In this document: positions 44,825 to 53,614 of the stretch, piece by piece
Layout of the letters: every line of letters starts with the position of its first letter
Position numbering within the stretch: position 1 is the first letter of the stretch
Assembly: GCF_002734215.1 (NCBI RefSeq)
Contig: NZ_NSEB01000004.1
Location: forward strand, 1-64,000
Reading direction: 5' to 3'
Origin: Fredinandcohnia onubensis
Lineage (GTDB): Bacteria > Bacillota > Bacilli > Bacillales > Bacillaceae_L
Length of the DNA: 64,000 nucleotides
Position numbers and translations under genes: made by a program
The notes under the pieces: generated by a model
Database searches by the model: none
What the model was told of the DNA's origin: nothing
What the model saw: the letters and a program-made list of their open reading frames with translations, nothing else

Positions 44825-46324
44825 GTGAGTGGGAATGAAATAATCTTGGAGATGAGAAATATATCAAAGAGTTTCCCTGGTGTAAAAGCGCTAGACAATG
44901 TAAATTTAAAAATTAAAAAAGGAACCGTTCATGCGTTGATGGGTGAGAATGGTGCAGGCAAATCGACCTTAATGAAAATCCTTATTGGACTCTACACGGA
45001 CTATGAAGGTGAAATTCATTTTAAAGGTAAAAGAATTGTTCATTCGAATATACGAAGTGCACTCTCATCCGGTATCTCAATGATCCATCAAGAATTAACC
45101 TATGTTCCTTATATGACAGTGGCGGAAAATCTCTTTCTAGGAAATGAACCTCGAAAGAAACCTTTCGGAATCGTTGACAAAAAATCTCTAGCTAAAAAAA
45201 CCGAAGAGCTATTAAAACACGTAAATTTGAAGTTAAATCCTAATAAACTAATGAAAGATATCAGTGTATCTCAAAGACAAATGATTGAAATAGCTAAAGC
45301 CATTTCGTATAAATCAGACGTTATTATTATGGATGAACCCACTTCTGCAATCTCTGATAGAGAAGTAGAGAACCTATTTGAAATTATTAATGAATTAAAG
45401 TCTAAAGGTGTTGCTATCATCTATATTTCTCACAAAATGGATGAAATTTATAAAATTGCAGATGAGTTTACCGTTTTACGTGATGGCACTTATGTTGGAA
45501 CATGCTCTATTAAAGTTGCAGATCAAAATGAAATGATTCGTATGATGGTAGGGCGGCAACTTACCGACCTGTTCCCAAAAAGAAATCCAGTTGTGGGAGA
45601 AACAGTTCTATCGGTGAAAGGTCTCACGAAACAAGGTGTGTTTGAAAATATTACGTTTGAGCTTCGAAAAGGTGAAATTCTTGGAATTTCAGGATTAATG
45701 GGATCAGGGAGAACTGAGTTAGTAAGCAGTATATTTGGATTGGAAAGCTATGATAGTGGTGAGATTTTCGTACAAAACAAAAAAACAATAATAAAAGAGA
45801 CAAGAGATGCTATTAATCAAGGAATAGGACTTGTAAGTGAAGATAGAAAGACATTAGGACTAGTTTTGGGGATGTCTATTAAAGAAAATCTTCTTCTACC
45901 TAATTTAAACCTATGTTCAAAATCCTTCGTTATATCGAGAAAAGAAGAGCGGGAAATTTCTGATAAGGTTATCTCTGAGTTAAGAATAAAAACACCTTCA
46001 AGAGAACAAAAAGCAAAAAACCTTAGTGGAGGGAATCAGCAAAAAATTGTAATAGGAAAGGCCCTGTTAAGTAATCCAGATATTTTAATCCTTGACGAAC
46101 CAACTAGAGGAATAGATATAGGGGCAAAGTCAGAAATTTATAGATTAATAGATCAACTCGCACAAGCGGGAAAAGCAATAATTGTTGTCTCCTCTGAATT
46201 ACCAGAAATATTGGGATTAAGTGATAGGGTTCTGGTCTTACATGAAGGAAGACAAACCGGTGAGCTATCTAGAAAAGAAGTTAGCGAAGAAAAAATCATG
46301 GCATTAGCATTTGGAAGAAAATAA
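44825..46324 (+). CDS. Sugar ABC transporter ATPase, two-domain (RbsA/MglA type)
   Basis: A protein of about 499 residues with two ABC domains that powers uptake by the permease encoded next. The first domain has Walker A GENGAGKST and VSQRQMIEIAKA in place of the usual signature; the second has the degenerate GLMGSGRTE loop and the signature LSGGNQQKIVIGKAL with LILDEPTRGIDIG. This pattern is normal for the CUT2 family. I take the GTG at 44825 with AAAGGAGG in front; the earlier ATG at 44801 lies upstream of that site. Confidence 0.93.
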   Translation: MSGNEIILEMRNISKSFPGVKALDNVNLKIKKGTVHALMGENGAGKSTLMKILIGLYTDYEGEIHFKGKRIVHSNIRSALSSGISMIHQELTYVPYMTVAENLFLGNEPRKKPFGIVDKKSLAKKTEELLKHVNLKLNPNKLMKDISVSQRQMIEIAKAISYKSDVIIMDEPTSAISDREVENLFEIINELKSKGVAIIYISHKMDEIYKIADEFTVLRDGTYVGTCSIKVADQNEMIRMMVGRQLTDLFPKRNPVVGETVLSVKGLTKQGVFENITFELRKGEILGISGLMGSGRTELVSSIFGLESYDSGEIFVQNKKTIIKETRDAINQGIGLVSEDRKTLGLVLGMSIKENLLLPNLNLCSKSFVISRKEEREISDKVISELRIKTPSREQKAKNLSGGNQQKIVIGKALLSNPDILILDEPTRGIDIGAKSEIYRLIDQLAQAGKAIIVVSSELPEILGLSDRVLVLHEGRQTGELSRKEVSEEKIMALAFGRK

Positions 46325-46344
46325 TAGAAAAGGGGGTAAATACT

Positions 46345-47328
46345 ATGGTGGAACCAATTACTCAAGTTGTTCAGGATACACCTAAAAAAAATATTGATAT
46401 AGGAGAGCTTTTTAGAAAATACGGTCTATTATTGGCGTTTGTAATATTATGTACAGTTTTTGCCATTATGTCACCTGTATTTCTTACACAAAGTAATGTT
46501 ACAAATATCCTAAACCAAGTATCAATTAATGCCATTTTAGCAATCGGTGTTACATTTGTTATTTTAATAGCTGGTATTGACTTAGGGTTAGGATCTTATG
46601 TGGCTTTAACCGGAGTACTAGCTGCATTATCTTCAAGTTCAGGGCAACCTTTGATTGCATCTATTTCATTCGGTATTGCTGCTGGATTAGCAATTGGATT
46701 CATAAACGGACTTACAGTTACAAAGGGGCGCTTAGCGTCATTCATCGTTACATTAGGGATGATGACAATCACTCGAGGTGGAGCATTGGTAATCAGCGAT
46801 GGTAGACCGGTATCAAATCTCTCTCCATCCTTTAATCATATAGGAAATGGGAGTTTCCTAGGTATACCAATTCCTATTGTTATAGTAATTGTAGTTTTTC
46901 TTATAGCGATGTTCGTTCTGAATAAGACGGTGTTCGGACGTTATATATATGCAGTAGGAGGTAATGAAGAGGCTGCAAGAGCGTCAGGTATTAGTGTAAA
47001 TAAGATAAAAATGTATGTGTACATTATTTGTGGTGGATTAGCAGGACTAGCTGGTATTATCCAAGCAGCTAGAATCAATACAGGGCAACCAAACATTGGA
47101 GTTGGCTATGAATTAGATGCAATTGCTGCAGCAGTTATAGGTGGTACTAGCCTTTCTGGTGGTGCAGGGAAGATTACTGGTACCATAATTGGTGCATTAA
47201 TCATTGGTGTTATCAACAATGGACTTGACTTGTTAGGTGTTTCATCATATTGGCAATCTATCATTAAGGGTGGAATTATTATCGGTGCACTTCTTCTTGA
47301 TAGAAGATCAAACGAAACTAAATCTTAG
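46345..47328 (+). CDS. Sugar ABC transporter permease (RbsC type)
   Basis: A 327-residue permease with about ten helices of the CUT2 family. It has the family motif YAVGGNEEAARASGI (about 213-227) and the Gly-rich GVGYELDAIAAAVIGGTSLSGG segment. AAGGGGG precedes the ATG, 20 bases after the ATPase gene. A single permease type forms the homodimeric channel. Confidence 0.93.
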   Translation: MVEPITQVVQDTPKKNIDIGELFRKYGLLLAFVILCTVFAIMSPVFLTQSNVTNILNQVSINAILAIGVTFVILIAGIDLGLGSYVALTGVLAALSSSSGQPLIASISFGIAAGLAIGFINGLTVTKGRLASFIVTLGMMTITRGGALVISDGRPVSNLSPSFNHIGNGSFLGIPIPIVIVIVVFLIAMFVLNKTVFGRYIYAVGGNEEAARASGISVNKIKMYVYIICGGLAGLAGIIQAARINTGQPNIGVGYELDAIAAAVIGGTSLSGGAGKITGTIIGALIIGVINNGLDLLGVSSYWQSIIKGGIIIGALLLDRRSNETKS

Positions 47329-47340
47329 GGGGACAAAAAA

Positions 47341-48270
47341 ATGAAAAAATTATGCTTAGGATTATTAAGTTTACTTATGGTTGTATTTACAGCAGCATGT
47401 TCTAACTCAAGTTCTAACGGTGAAGATGAAATTGTCATTGGTGTAAGTATGAATAATATGGCAACTGAATACACAGCCCAATTAGCAAAAGGTGTTGAAG
47501 ATGGTGCCAAAGAATTAGGAGTTAAAGTAATTGTAAATGATGGAGAAAGTAACGCCAACAAACAGGTTCAACAAATTGAAAACTTTATTGCACAAAAAGT
47601 AGATGCAATTATTCTTCAACCAATTGAAACTGATGCTTCATCCCCTGCAGTAGAGAAAGCAAAAGAAGCTGGTATTCCAATCATTAACTTAAATTCTGTA
47701 ACAACTGCTGAACCCGATGCATTTGTTGGTTCACGTGATGAAGAATCTGCAGAAATTGCAATTAACTATATTGCAGAGAAAATCGGAAATAAAGGTAATA
47801 TTGTAATGATGCAAGGGTATCCAGGACAATCTTCTGAGATTAAGAGAACAGAGGGGGCGCAGGCAATTCTAGAAGACTACCCTGAGATCACATTAATAGA
47901 TCAACAAACAGCTAACTGGGATAGAAATGAAGCACTAGACCTTATGCAGAACTGGTTACAAGCACACAAGGGTAAAATCAATGGTGTATTCGCTCAAAAC
48001 GATGAAATGGCCATGGGAGCTCTTTTGACACTTGAAAATGAAGGCGTAAAAGATGATATCGTTTTAGTAGGTGTTGACGCTATTCCTGATGCTCTTCAAG
48101 CTGTAAAAGACGGTAGACTTGATGCAACTGTATTCCAAAATGCAATTGGTCAAGGAAATGGATCTATTGAAACTGCACTTAAAGTCATCAACGGTGAGGA
48201 TGTTGAAAAAGAAGTGTTTATCCCATTTGAACTTGTGACACAAGATAATGTTGAAGAATATTTAAAATAA
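47341..48270 (+). CDS. Sugar ABC transporter substrate-binding lipoprotein (RbsB type)
   Basis: A 309-residue lipoprotein with lipobox TAAC (Cys 20). The periplasmic-binding fold reads IVIGVSMNNMATEYTAQLAK, VDAIILQPIETDASSP, then GSRDEESAEIAIN, and NGVFAQNDEMAMGAL with VLVGVDAIPDAL. It is ribose/allose/psicose-like; the ligand residues are not precise enough to name the sugar. A GGGGG site lies before the ATG. It is the last gene of the regulon. Confidence 0.93.
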   Translation: MKKLCLGLLSLLMVVFTAACSNSSSNGEDEIVIGVSMNNMATEYTAQLAKGVEDGAKELGVKVIVNDGESNANKQVQQIENFIAQKVDAIILQPIETDASSPAVEKAKEAGIPIINLNSVTTAEPDAFVGSRDEESAEIAINYIAEKIGNKGNIVMMQGYPGQSSEIKRTEGAQAILEDYPEITLIDQQTANWDRNEALDLMQNWLQAHKGKINGVFAQNDEMAMGALLTLENEGVKDDIVLVGVDAIPDALQAVKDGRLDATVFQNAIGQGNGSIETALKVINGEDVEKEVFIPFELVTQDNVEEYLK

Positions 48271-48286
48271 GACATTCTAGGTTAAT

Positions 48287-48336
48287 AGACACAAAAGTCT
48301 TGTATTCAATTGCTGCAGGACTTTTGTGTCTTTTTT
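48287..48336 (+). terminator. Terminator of the second sugar regulon
   Basis: AGACACAAAAGTC (48287-48299) and GACTTTTGTGTCT (48319-48331) pair perfectly over 13 bases, followed by further T. It begins 17 bases after the RbsB-type gene. Confidence 0.85.
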
Positions 48337-48432
48337 CTAGATAGCTTTTTGTCCTTTTGAAGCGATTATATTTTTACTAACAGTATTTCTTTTTTTATTA
48401 TTCGGCTCGTTTCACGAAGATTCCTAGGAACA

Positions 48433-49320
48433 CTACTGATATCTTGTCACAATCACTCCATCCACGTTATTCCCAGAAACCTCATATTGAGAAAAGATGG
48501 GTTCTACCATTTCGAGAGTTTCTGAAACAGGGTGGTAGGAGATGTAATAGTCTTGACCGTCAACAGTTGTCTTCACGGTCTTTTCCTTTTTCAGATAGTC
48601 TATGTATTCCTCCAGCACGAAATTCTTTTCCTTCATAAACGCACTATGGGGCAAACCTACATAGCGAAAGTGCCAAGGTTCGTATTCAATTCCGGTTATA
48701 TCTGTTTTGTCCTTTGGATACCGGAGGATAAACCCGTATTCCCAAGCATTTTCTGCCATCCATTTTCCTTCAGGGGCATTTTCCATTTTCATCAGGGTCG
48801 AACCAACATCTAGTGATAATCCTAGATTGTGTTCACTATACCCAGGTGGCAAGGCGTAACTAGATCCCATCTCTTTATAGAGTTTTGCTTGTTCTTCAAA
48901 ATCACGAAACCCACTATTCATCGAAAAGTGAAGCAGCCCATCCTTTTTCGCAGCCACCATCATCTTTGAGAATTGTAGTCCCGCCTCTTTTGATATAGAA
49001 ATAGAATCTATACTTGTCCCGAATTGTTTCCCTAGTTCCGCTATAGCAGATAACGAAACAATATCTTCTTTTATACTCGTTTGTTTAATCGGGTAGGTAT
49101 TATTGGCTAATAGTAAGTCTCCTTGAAATATCTGATTCTCGTTTATATCAATGGTTCTGATTTTCTTTACTGGAGGCTCTCTTTTAATCATATTGGAAAC
49201 GAGTTTTGGTTCAGATTGTGTTCCTTTATTCTGCTGAAGGAAAGGGCTAGAAACCAAAAAAACAGCAGCAATAATCGTAAACAAAACCGCCGGCAATATC
49301 CATTTTTTCATCCGTTGCAA
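48433..49320 (-). CDS. D-alanyl-D-alanine carboxypeptidase, M15 (VanY) family
   Basis: A 295-residue zinc peptidase that trims the terminal D-Ala from peptidoglycan precursors at the outer membrane face. One N-terminal membrane helix (about 7-24, WILPAVLFTIIAAVFLVS) anchors it. The catalytic domain has SGFRDFEEQAKLY, the SEHNLGLSLDVG motif (SxHxxGxAxD type) and EPWHFRYVG (Glu base, His ligand). TTG start with AGGAGG eight bases before. The small gene at 49334 ends 14 bases upstream, so the two are probably one operon. The C-terminal 60 residues are an extra domain. Confidence 0.9.
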   Translation of the reverse strand: MQRMKKWILPAVLFTIIAAVFLVSSPFLQQNKGTQSEPKLVSNMIKREPPVKKIRTIDINENQIFQGDLLLANNTYPIKQTSIKEDIVSLSAIAELGKQFGTSIDSISISKEAGLQFSKMMVAAKKDGLLHFSMNSGFRDFEEQAKLYKEMGSSYALPPGYSEHNLGLSLDVGSTLMKMENAPEGKWMAENAWEYGFILRYPKDKTDITGIEYEPWHFRYVGLPHSAFMKEKNFVLEEYIDYLKKEKTVKTTVDGQDYYISYHPVSETLEMVEPIFSQYEVSGNNVDGVIVTRYQ

Positions 49321-49333
49321 TTATTTATCCTCC

Positions 49334-49486
49334 TTATCGATTGTACAATGATCTTACTTTATTATATTCGTTACTATAGTATTCAAGCTTATTTAACAAT
49401 TTTTCAATAAGTATTGGATCCCTGGAGTCCCTTGTTAAAAGGGCGTAATATCTCATCATAAGAAAATGCCAATATTTAAGAATCAT
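49334..49486 (-). CDS. 50-residue small protein, paralogue of the 54-residue protein at 24535
   Basis: Reads MILKYWHFLMMRYYALLTRD, then SRDPILIEKLLNKLEYYSNE and YNKVRSLYNR. GGTGG lies before the ATG. Shares with the protein at 24535 the order WH-aromatic, Met, Tyr-aromatic, a central Asp, then NKLEY and basic/Tyr residues near the end. Helical and basic, no signal. It is followed after 14 bases by the M15 peptidase gene. Function unknown. Confidence 0.65.
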   Translation of the reverse strand: MILKYWHFLMMRYYALLTRDSRDPILIEKLLNKLEYYSNEYNKVRSLYNR

Positions 49487-49548
49487 TTTCTTTCCACCTT
49501 ACAATATACATTTAAACATTATATCAACAGTAAACGACAGTGTTTTAA

Positions 49549-49576
49549 TGGGACAGATTGACAGGTTCCGCGTCCC
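49549..49576 (+). repeat. GGGACAGGTCCC-type element
   Basis: GGGACAGATTGACAGGTTCC followed by GCGTCCC, a diverged copy lying just before the duplicated DnaD-linked segment. Confidence 0.6.
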
Positions 49577-49600
49577 AGAACCATCATAAAGAAAAAGGAA

Positions 49601-49796
49601 ATATTACGGTACTATTAATTTACTTCAACCTGTACTAATCGCAAAATTTTATTTCAAACAAACGTTTGATTAGCGGTCTAACGCTACATTACCAGGCCAT
49701 TTCAATTTCAAACAAACGCTTGATTGGACGAGTTTTTGGGTGGATAAGAACTGCTGTTATAGTGGTGAAATCAGTTGAATTACTATTCTAGAATAA
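49601..49796. repeat. 190-bp dispersed segment, copy 2
   Basis: Counterpart of 21249-21440. It keeps both CAAACGTTTG/CAAACGCTTG palindromes, AGCGG, ACCAGGCC and AAGAACTGCTGTTATAGTGG at matching spacing. It is directly followed by a relic of the DnaD-gene 3' end, so gene end and flank were copied as one unit. Confidence 0.75.
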
Positions 49797-49880
49797 TTAG
49801 GACAGATTGACAGGTTCATTGACCAAATTACTATCTTCCTTTGACTTCGTCAGCCGTCCATCAAACAGTCATTTTTTTGC
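49797..49880 (-). pseudogene. Relic of a DnaD-type gene 3' end
   Basis: On the minus strand a short open stretch reads LFDGRLTKSKEDSNLVNEPV and then NLS and a stop. It matches RLFEERLMKPRGDSNKQT near the end of the DnaD protein at 21428. A stop precedes it and nothing of the rest of the gene is visible upstream, so only about 27 codons survive. Confidence 0.65.
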
Positions 49881-49930
49881 CTAAGGGGCTGTACCACGTA
49901 CAACTGTATCCCTTTGGTAAATATTTGGAC

Positions 49931-49961
49931 AAAAAAAGACGAGAGACTCTGTCTCCTCGTC
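49931..49961 (-). terminator. Terminator of the DUF4145-like gene
   Basis: On the minus strand GACGAGGAGAC and GTCTCTCGTC pair around a short loop with one bulged base and are followed by seven T. It abuts the stop codon at 49962. Confidence 0.8.
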
Positions 49962-51743
49962 CTATAACCTTGTTTTTCTTACATAAAATTCGATGATTTG
50001 AAGTAGCCAATGTAGGTGTTGCTCTACCTCTTCTTTTGAAAAAGAGATGAGACCTATAAGAGCATCATAATGTAGTGCTGTATTTCCACCAGTCCTAATT
50101 TTATAAATAAGGGTATTGATGGTCTTATCTTTTATGAGGTCCTTTGTCTCAGTTACGAGTAAAAATAAACTTTTGTTTCTATGCCCTTCTTTAATGCTTT
50201 TTCCCATCCCTAGGCAACATTCTTGCATCAATACCTCAAGAGTGAATCGCATTGCACCTATTGCCAAACGAGGGGTACTGATGGATTGTCTAGCTTCATG
50301 TAGAGATGTTTTTAATGCCTCCCGTACTCTTTCCGAATTCACCAGATTTAAGACTTCATCAATCTTCTCTTGAAGTTTATCCTCCTGTGAAACCTTTGGT
50401 CGGTGTACTTTTCGGTTGTTTTTATCCTGTTGTGTTTCCTCGTGTTGTATATCACTAAATAAATCACCTAAATGGGAGAGATATTTCTGTTTTGATTCTA
50501 GAAATAGAGCTTCATTTTTTTCATGATAAGGATCTACCCGTTCTTTTTTTAGGTTATCAAGTAAAACGGTTAGTGTGGCAAAGTATTCTGCTTGATTGAC
50601 AAAATGGATATATTCGTCTGTTCTTTCCTGGTGTACTTGATACTCTGCGAATAGTGCCTCATCAGCTTCTTCCTTACTTCTTATGTCATTTTTATCCAGT
50701 TCATCTTCATTATCAACTGTATACAGATGTTCCAGTGCAAAGCTTTTAAAAAGGTCGAAAAACTCTTCCTTGTGGTGAGTCGGTATATCAATTAGTAGGA
50801 TGGAAAGTAATGAGGTATTTTGCGGATATGCTACCTCAAAAGGTTCTCCAAATACTCCTTGATGGTAGTATTGTTTCTTCAGGTTATACATATAAAGTTG
50901 ATGCTTCAATCGATCAAAGTAGGCTAATTCCTCTAGCTTTCTATCCTTTGATAGTTCAAGTACACTACTATAAAATTCCTCTATAAAAGGTTTTGACTGA
51001 TTCTCGTGGATTTTTATCTCGAACGTTAGAGTATCTTGCATCTCGGGATGATATAAATGTGTAATATACCAGTAATCTCTCATTTTGATTATTTCCTTGT
51101 CCCTTTTTTCAAGGTCTAAAGAAATAGGGATTTTGAAGGTTAACGGAATTCCAATGTGAAAAACGTCCGCATCATTATTGTAAGTAATTTCGTTATTTTC
51201 AATCTCAAAGTTTATTTTTTTACTACCGTTATCAAAGTGTCCAAAATAGATGTTATCCTCCATATCTATATGAAGAAGGTCAGTTAATTTTGATTTATAA
51301 TAATCTCCATATGATTGATCGACAAAATAAGTAAGTAAATAGTAGATTCCTTCCTCGTAATCTATCCCTGATTCAAGATACATTTTTCCGAGATTGAAAT
51401 GAAAGTCAAGGTGGTCAAAGTGTTCAATTGCTTTCTTCTGCTTTGCAATCGCCACTTCTTCATTACCCTCATTCCACAGTTCGATAGCCTCGATTGTTAG
51501 GGCTACTGCTGTTTGAGCAGGGGCGAAATAAAACAATTCATTATGATTGGCTAACTTTGTTTTATGTTCTTCTATTTTTTTTTCCTTTTCAAGATTAACA
51601 GAGCCCTCAAACGGGATCCGTTGACGTAGTCTTCTGCAATTGGGTTTAATTTTACCTTTCTTTACGTTAGCGTAAGTTATTACTTCTTCTTCTAGTTTTT
51701 GAAGTTTATCTTCAATGTCAGTTATTTTCCAATGCTCAGACAT
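49962..51743 (-). CDS. Large helical protein with DUF4145-like C-terminus
   Basis: A protein of about 593 residues with no signal peptide. Residues about 60-150 (APAQTAVALTIEAIELWNEG, LGKMYLESGIDYEEGIYYLL) look like TPR helices. The middle is acidic and mostly helical. The last 130 residues (STPRLAIGAMRFTLEVLMQE, then IYKIRTGGNTALHYDA) fit the DUF4145 pattern of R/G…E and R..GN.AAH. This domain occurs in phage-defence and restriction-linked proteins but also alone. The start at 51743 has GAGGTGG in front. It stands alone, so a defence role is only a possibility. It is one of the least characterised genes here. Confidence 0.7.
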   Translation of the reverse strand: MSEHWKITDIEDKLQKLEEEVITYANVKKGKIKPNCRRLRQRIPFEGSVNLEKEKKIEEHKTKLANHNELFYFAPAQTAVALTIEAIELWNEGNEEVAIAKQKKAIEHFDHLDFHFNLGKMYLESGIDYEEGIYYLLTYFVDQSYGDYYKSKLTDLLHIDMEDNIYFGHFDNGSKKINFEIENNEITYNNDADVFHIGIPLTFKIPISLDLEKRDKEIIKMRDYWYITHLYHPEMQDTLTFEIKIHENQSKPFIEEFYSSVLELSKDRKLEELAYFDRLKHQLYMYNLKKQYYHQGVFGEPFEVAYPQNTSLLSILLIDIPTHHKEEFFDLFKSFALEHLYTVDNEDELDKNDIRSKEEADEALFAEYQVHQERTDEYIHFVNQAEYFATLTVLLDNLKKERVDPYHEKNEALFLESKQKYLSHLGDLFSDIQHEETQQDKNNRKVHRPKVSQEDKLQEKIDEVLNLVNSERVREALKTSLHEARQSISTPRLAIGAMRFTLEVLMQECCLGMGKSIKEGHRNKSLFLLVTETKDLIKDKTINTLIYKIRTGGNTALHYDALIGLISFSKEEVEQHLHWLLQIIEFYVRKTRL

Positions 51744-52020
51744 ATTACCCACCTCATTTTAGTAATCTAGTATTTATTATACTCAAGTATTATGAGTTTT
51801 AATCTATTAATCTCACATTAAATTTGTTGATTGAATCTACCTAAAAATCAAATAAAATGAAGTATTTCAACGTTATGTTGAAGAAATGACCATCATCAAA
51901 AATAAACAAGAAGAGATCAAGCATAATAACATACGACCCATATCCAATCAACCAGCTGTTTAAGAACACTCTAGGAAATGTTACTATTAATAAAACAATA
52001 AATGAAAGGATGATAATGTA

Positions 52021-52545
52021 ATGCGTTTAAATGGAAAAAAGATTATCGGTCTTGTTCATCACGACTTTGAAGATCTAGAGCTATGGTACCCAGTTATGAG
52101 GCTTAGAGAAGAAGGTGCTATTGTTGACCTTGTTGGTGAAGAAGCGAATCAGAAATATATAGGGAAGTACGGTGTCCCTGCCGTTTCCGAATTTGCATAT
52201 GGTGATATAAAAGCAGAAGATTACGATGCCATTTTAGTGCCGGGAGGATGGGCACCAGATAAAATTCGTAGGTTTCCTGAAGTATTATCGATGCTACAGC
52301 AAATGAACGATGCCGAAAAGCCGATCGGACAAATTTGTCATGCAGGCTGGGTATTAATTTCAGCTAAGATCCTAGAAGGTAAAAAAGTGACGAGTACTCC
52401 AGGAATTAAGGATGACATGGAAAACGCGGGTGCAATTTGGTATGACGAACCTGTTGTCACCGATGGCCATCTTGTCTCAAGCCGCCGCCCACCAGACCTA
52501 CCAGATTACATGAGAGAATTTATTAAAGTCTTGGAACAAAAATAG
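52021..52545 (+). CDS. DJ-1/PfpI-family protein
   Basis: A 174-residue class I glutamine-amidotransferase-like protein. The nucleophile elbow is GQICHAGWVLISA (Cys near 106), with His following. The partner Glu is in FEDLELWYP (about 17) and DAILVPGGWAPD lies near 77. Members act as deglycases, chaperones or stress peptidases. A strong AAAGGATG site precedes the ATG. Single gene; a dispersed repeat starts directly after the stop. Confidence 0.9.
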   Translation: MRLNGKKIIGLVHHDFEDLELWYPVMRLREEGAIVDLVGEEANQKYIGKYGVPAVSEFAYGDIKAEDYDAILVPGGWAPDKIRRFPEVLSMLQQMNDAEKPIGQICHAGWVLISAKILEGKKVTSTPGIKDDMENAGAIWYDEPVVTDGHLVSSRRPPDLPDYMREFIKVLEQK

Positions 52546-52546
52546 T

Positions 52547-52574
52547 GGGACAGAGGGACAGATCCCTCTGTCCC
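52547..52574 (+). repeat. GGGACAGGTCCC-type element
   Basis: GGGACAGAGGGACAGATCCC followed by TCTGTCCC. It starts one base after the DJ-1/PfpI stop codon. Confidence 0.7.
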
Positions 52575-52587
52575 AACCCCCTGAATC

Positions 52588-52614
52588 GTCACAGTGACGC
52601 CCTGAAGTTTATCG
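52588..52614 (+). repeat. GTCACAGTGAC element
   Basis: GTCACAGTGACGCCCTGAAG followed by TTTATCG; the TGTCGAA core has been lost (TATCG). It lies 14 bases after a GGGACAGGTCCC-type copy, the same pairing as near 21160 and 36720. Confidence 0.65.
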
Positions 52615-52756
52615 TTTAACAAGTAGAAGTGCATCCGTTTCAGCCACCCTCGTCTCTATGTAAGACTACATTTTACTAATCAAGGCTCATTTCATGCAGA
52701 GAGGATTCTTCGCTTTTTTGCTAGAGTGGCATTTGTAACGAAAATATAGGTAAAGG

Positions 52757-53614
52757 TTAGTCGCTAACTTTGGGTTGATTATCCTCAAATTCGTCTTCAA
52801 TTTGGTCTTCCAGCTCCTCGAATTCCGCATCTATGACGTCAGGCATTTCCTTCTTAATATCATTCATATCTTGTTGAAAATCCTGTCTTGAGTAGTCTAA
52901 CGTTTCATACATAGTATCTCTTAATCGTTTTCCCATTTTCTTCATTGAGGTATAGGTTAGACCACCAGATACTACCCCTCCAACAACAGGAATGATCTTG
53001 GATACACCTCTTGCAAATGTATCTTTTGTCATCTTAGCCCCTATTAATGTAGCAATTTTTTTAACACTTGGATAGATAAGTGTCTTGGTTAAAGCTTTTC
53101 GAGGAAGTTTTTTTAATGCCTGCTGAGCCATTTTGGAAGATATAACTTTTAAGGTCGCAGCTGCACCCCCTACACCAAACATAACACCTAGGAATAAAAT
53201 TAATTCAGATCTTACCCGTTCTAAGTCAATTTCCTCATCTTCCCAAAAATCCTCATATCCAAACAGGTAAGCAAGTTCTTGTGATAAACGTAACGTTACT
53301 CCGAAAAATTGAAGGGTATCCGCAGGAATTGTAGCGAATACTGTCGCACCACCAGGTAGTTCAGCGACAAATGATGCACTAGAACTTTGTAAGGTTCTCT
53401 TATCTATGTGGGAGCTTGCCATTCTGTATATTTTGTCAGTACTGATTCCTGCTTCTAGTGGGCCTTTATCAATCAAGGTAGCTATTTTATCCGAGCTTAA
53501 CTTATCTCCGAATTTCTCGACCAGGAATTTTTTTCGGTTTACTTTGACACCTGGTAACTTTAAGGCGTTTGCTATAATTAATTCAACATTTGAAGACTCT
53601 TCATTGTAAGCCAT
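52757..53614 (-). CDS. EcsC-family protein
   Basis: A protein of about 285 residues of the EcsC family, named for the third gene of the Bacillus ecs operon. Membrane-associated hydrophobic segments: ELILFLGVMFGVGGAAATLK (about 150) and ARGVSKIIPVVGGVVSGGL (about 220). A Glu/Asp-rich tail ends the protein. I prefer the ATG at 53614, with GGAGAG 12 bases upstream; the ATG at 53656 has no site. Function of the family is poorly known. Not next to an ecsAB transporter here. Confidence 0.8.
   Translation of the reverse strand: MAYNEESSNVELIIANALKLPGVKVNRKKFLVEKFGDKLSSDKIATLIDKGPLEAGISTDKIYRMASSHIDKRTLQSSSASFVAELPGGATVFATIPADTLQFFGVTLRLSQELAYLFGYEDFWEDEEIDLERVRSELILFLGVMFGVGGAAATLKVISSKMAQQALKKLPRKALTKTLIYPSVKKIATLIGAKMTKDTFARGVSKIIPVVGGVVSGGLTYTSMKKMGKRLRDTMYETLDYSRQDFQQDMNDIKKEMPDVIDAEFEELEDQIEDEFEDNQPKVSD

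Larger units (their letters stand above)
49487..49930. other. Intergenic region rich in repeats
   Basis: Holds one GGGACAGGTCCC-type copy (49549), a second shortened one (GGACAGATTGACAGGTTC, 49799), the 190-base duplicated segment (49601-49796) and a DnaD 3'-end relic (49797-49880), each listed separately. No intact gene. Confidence 0.7.
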
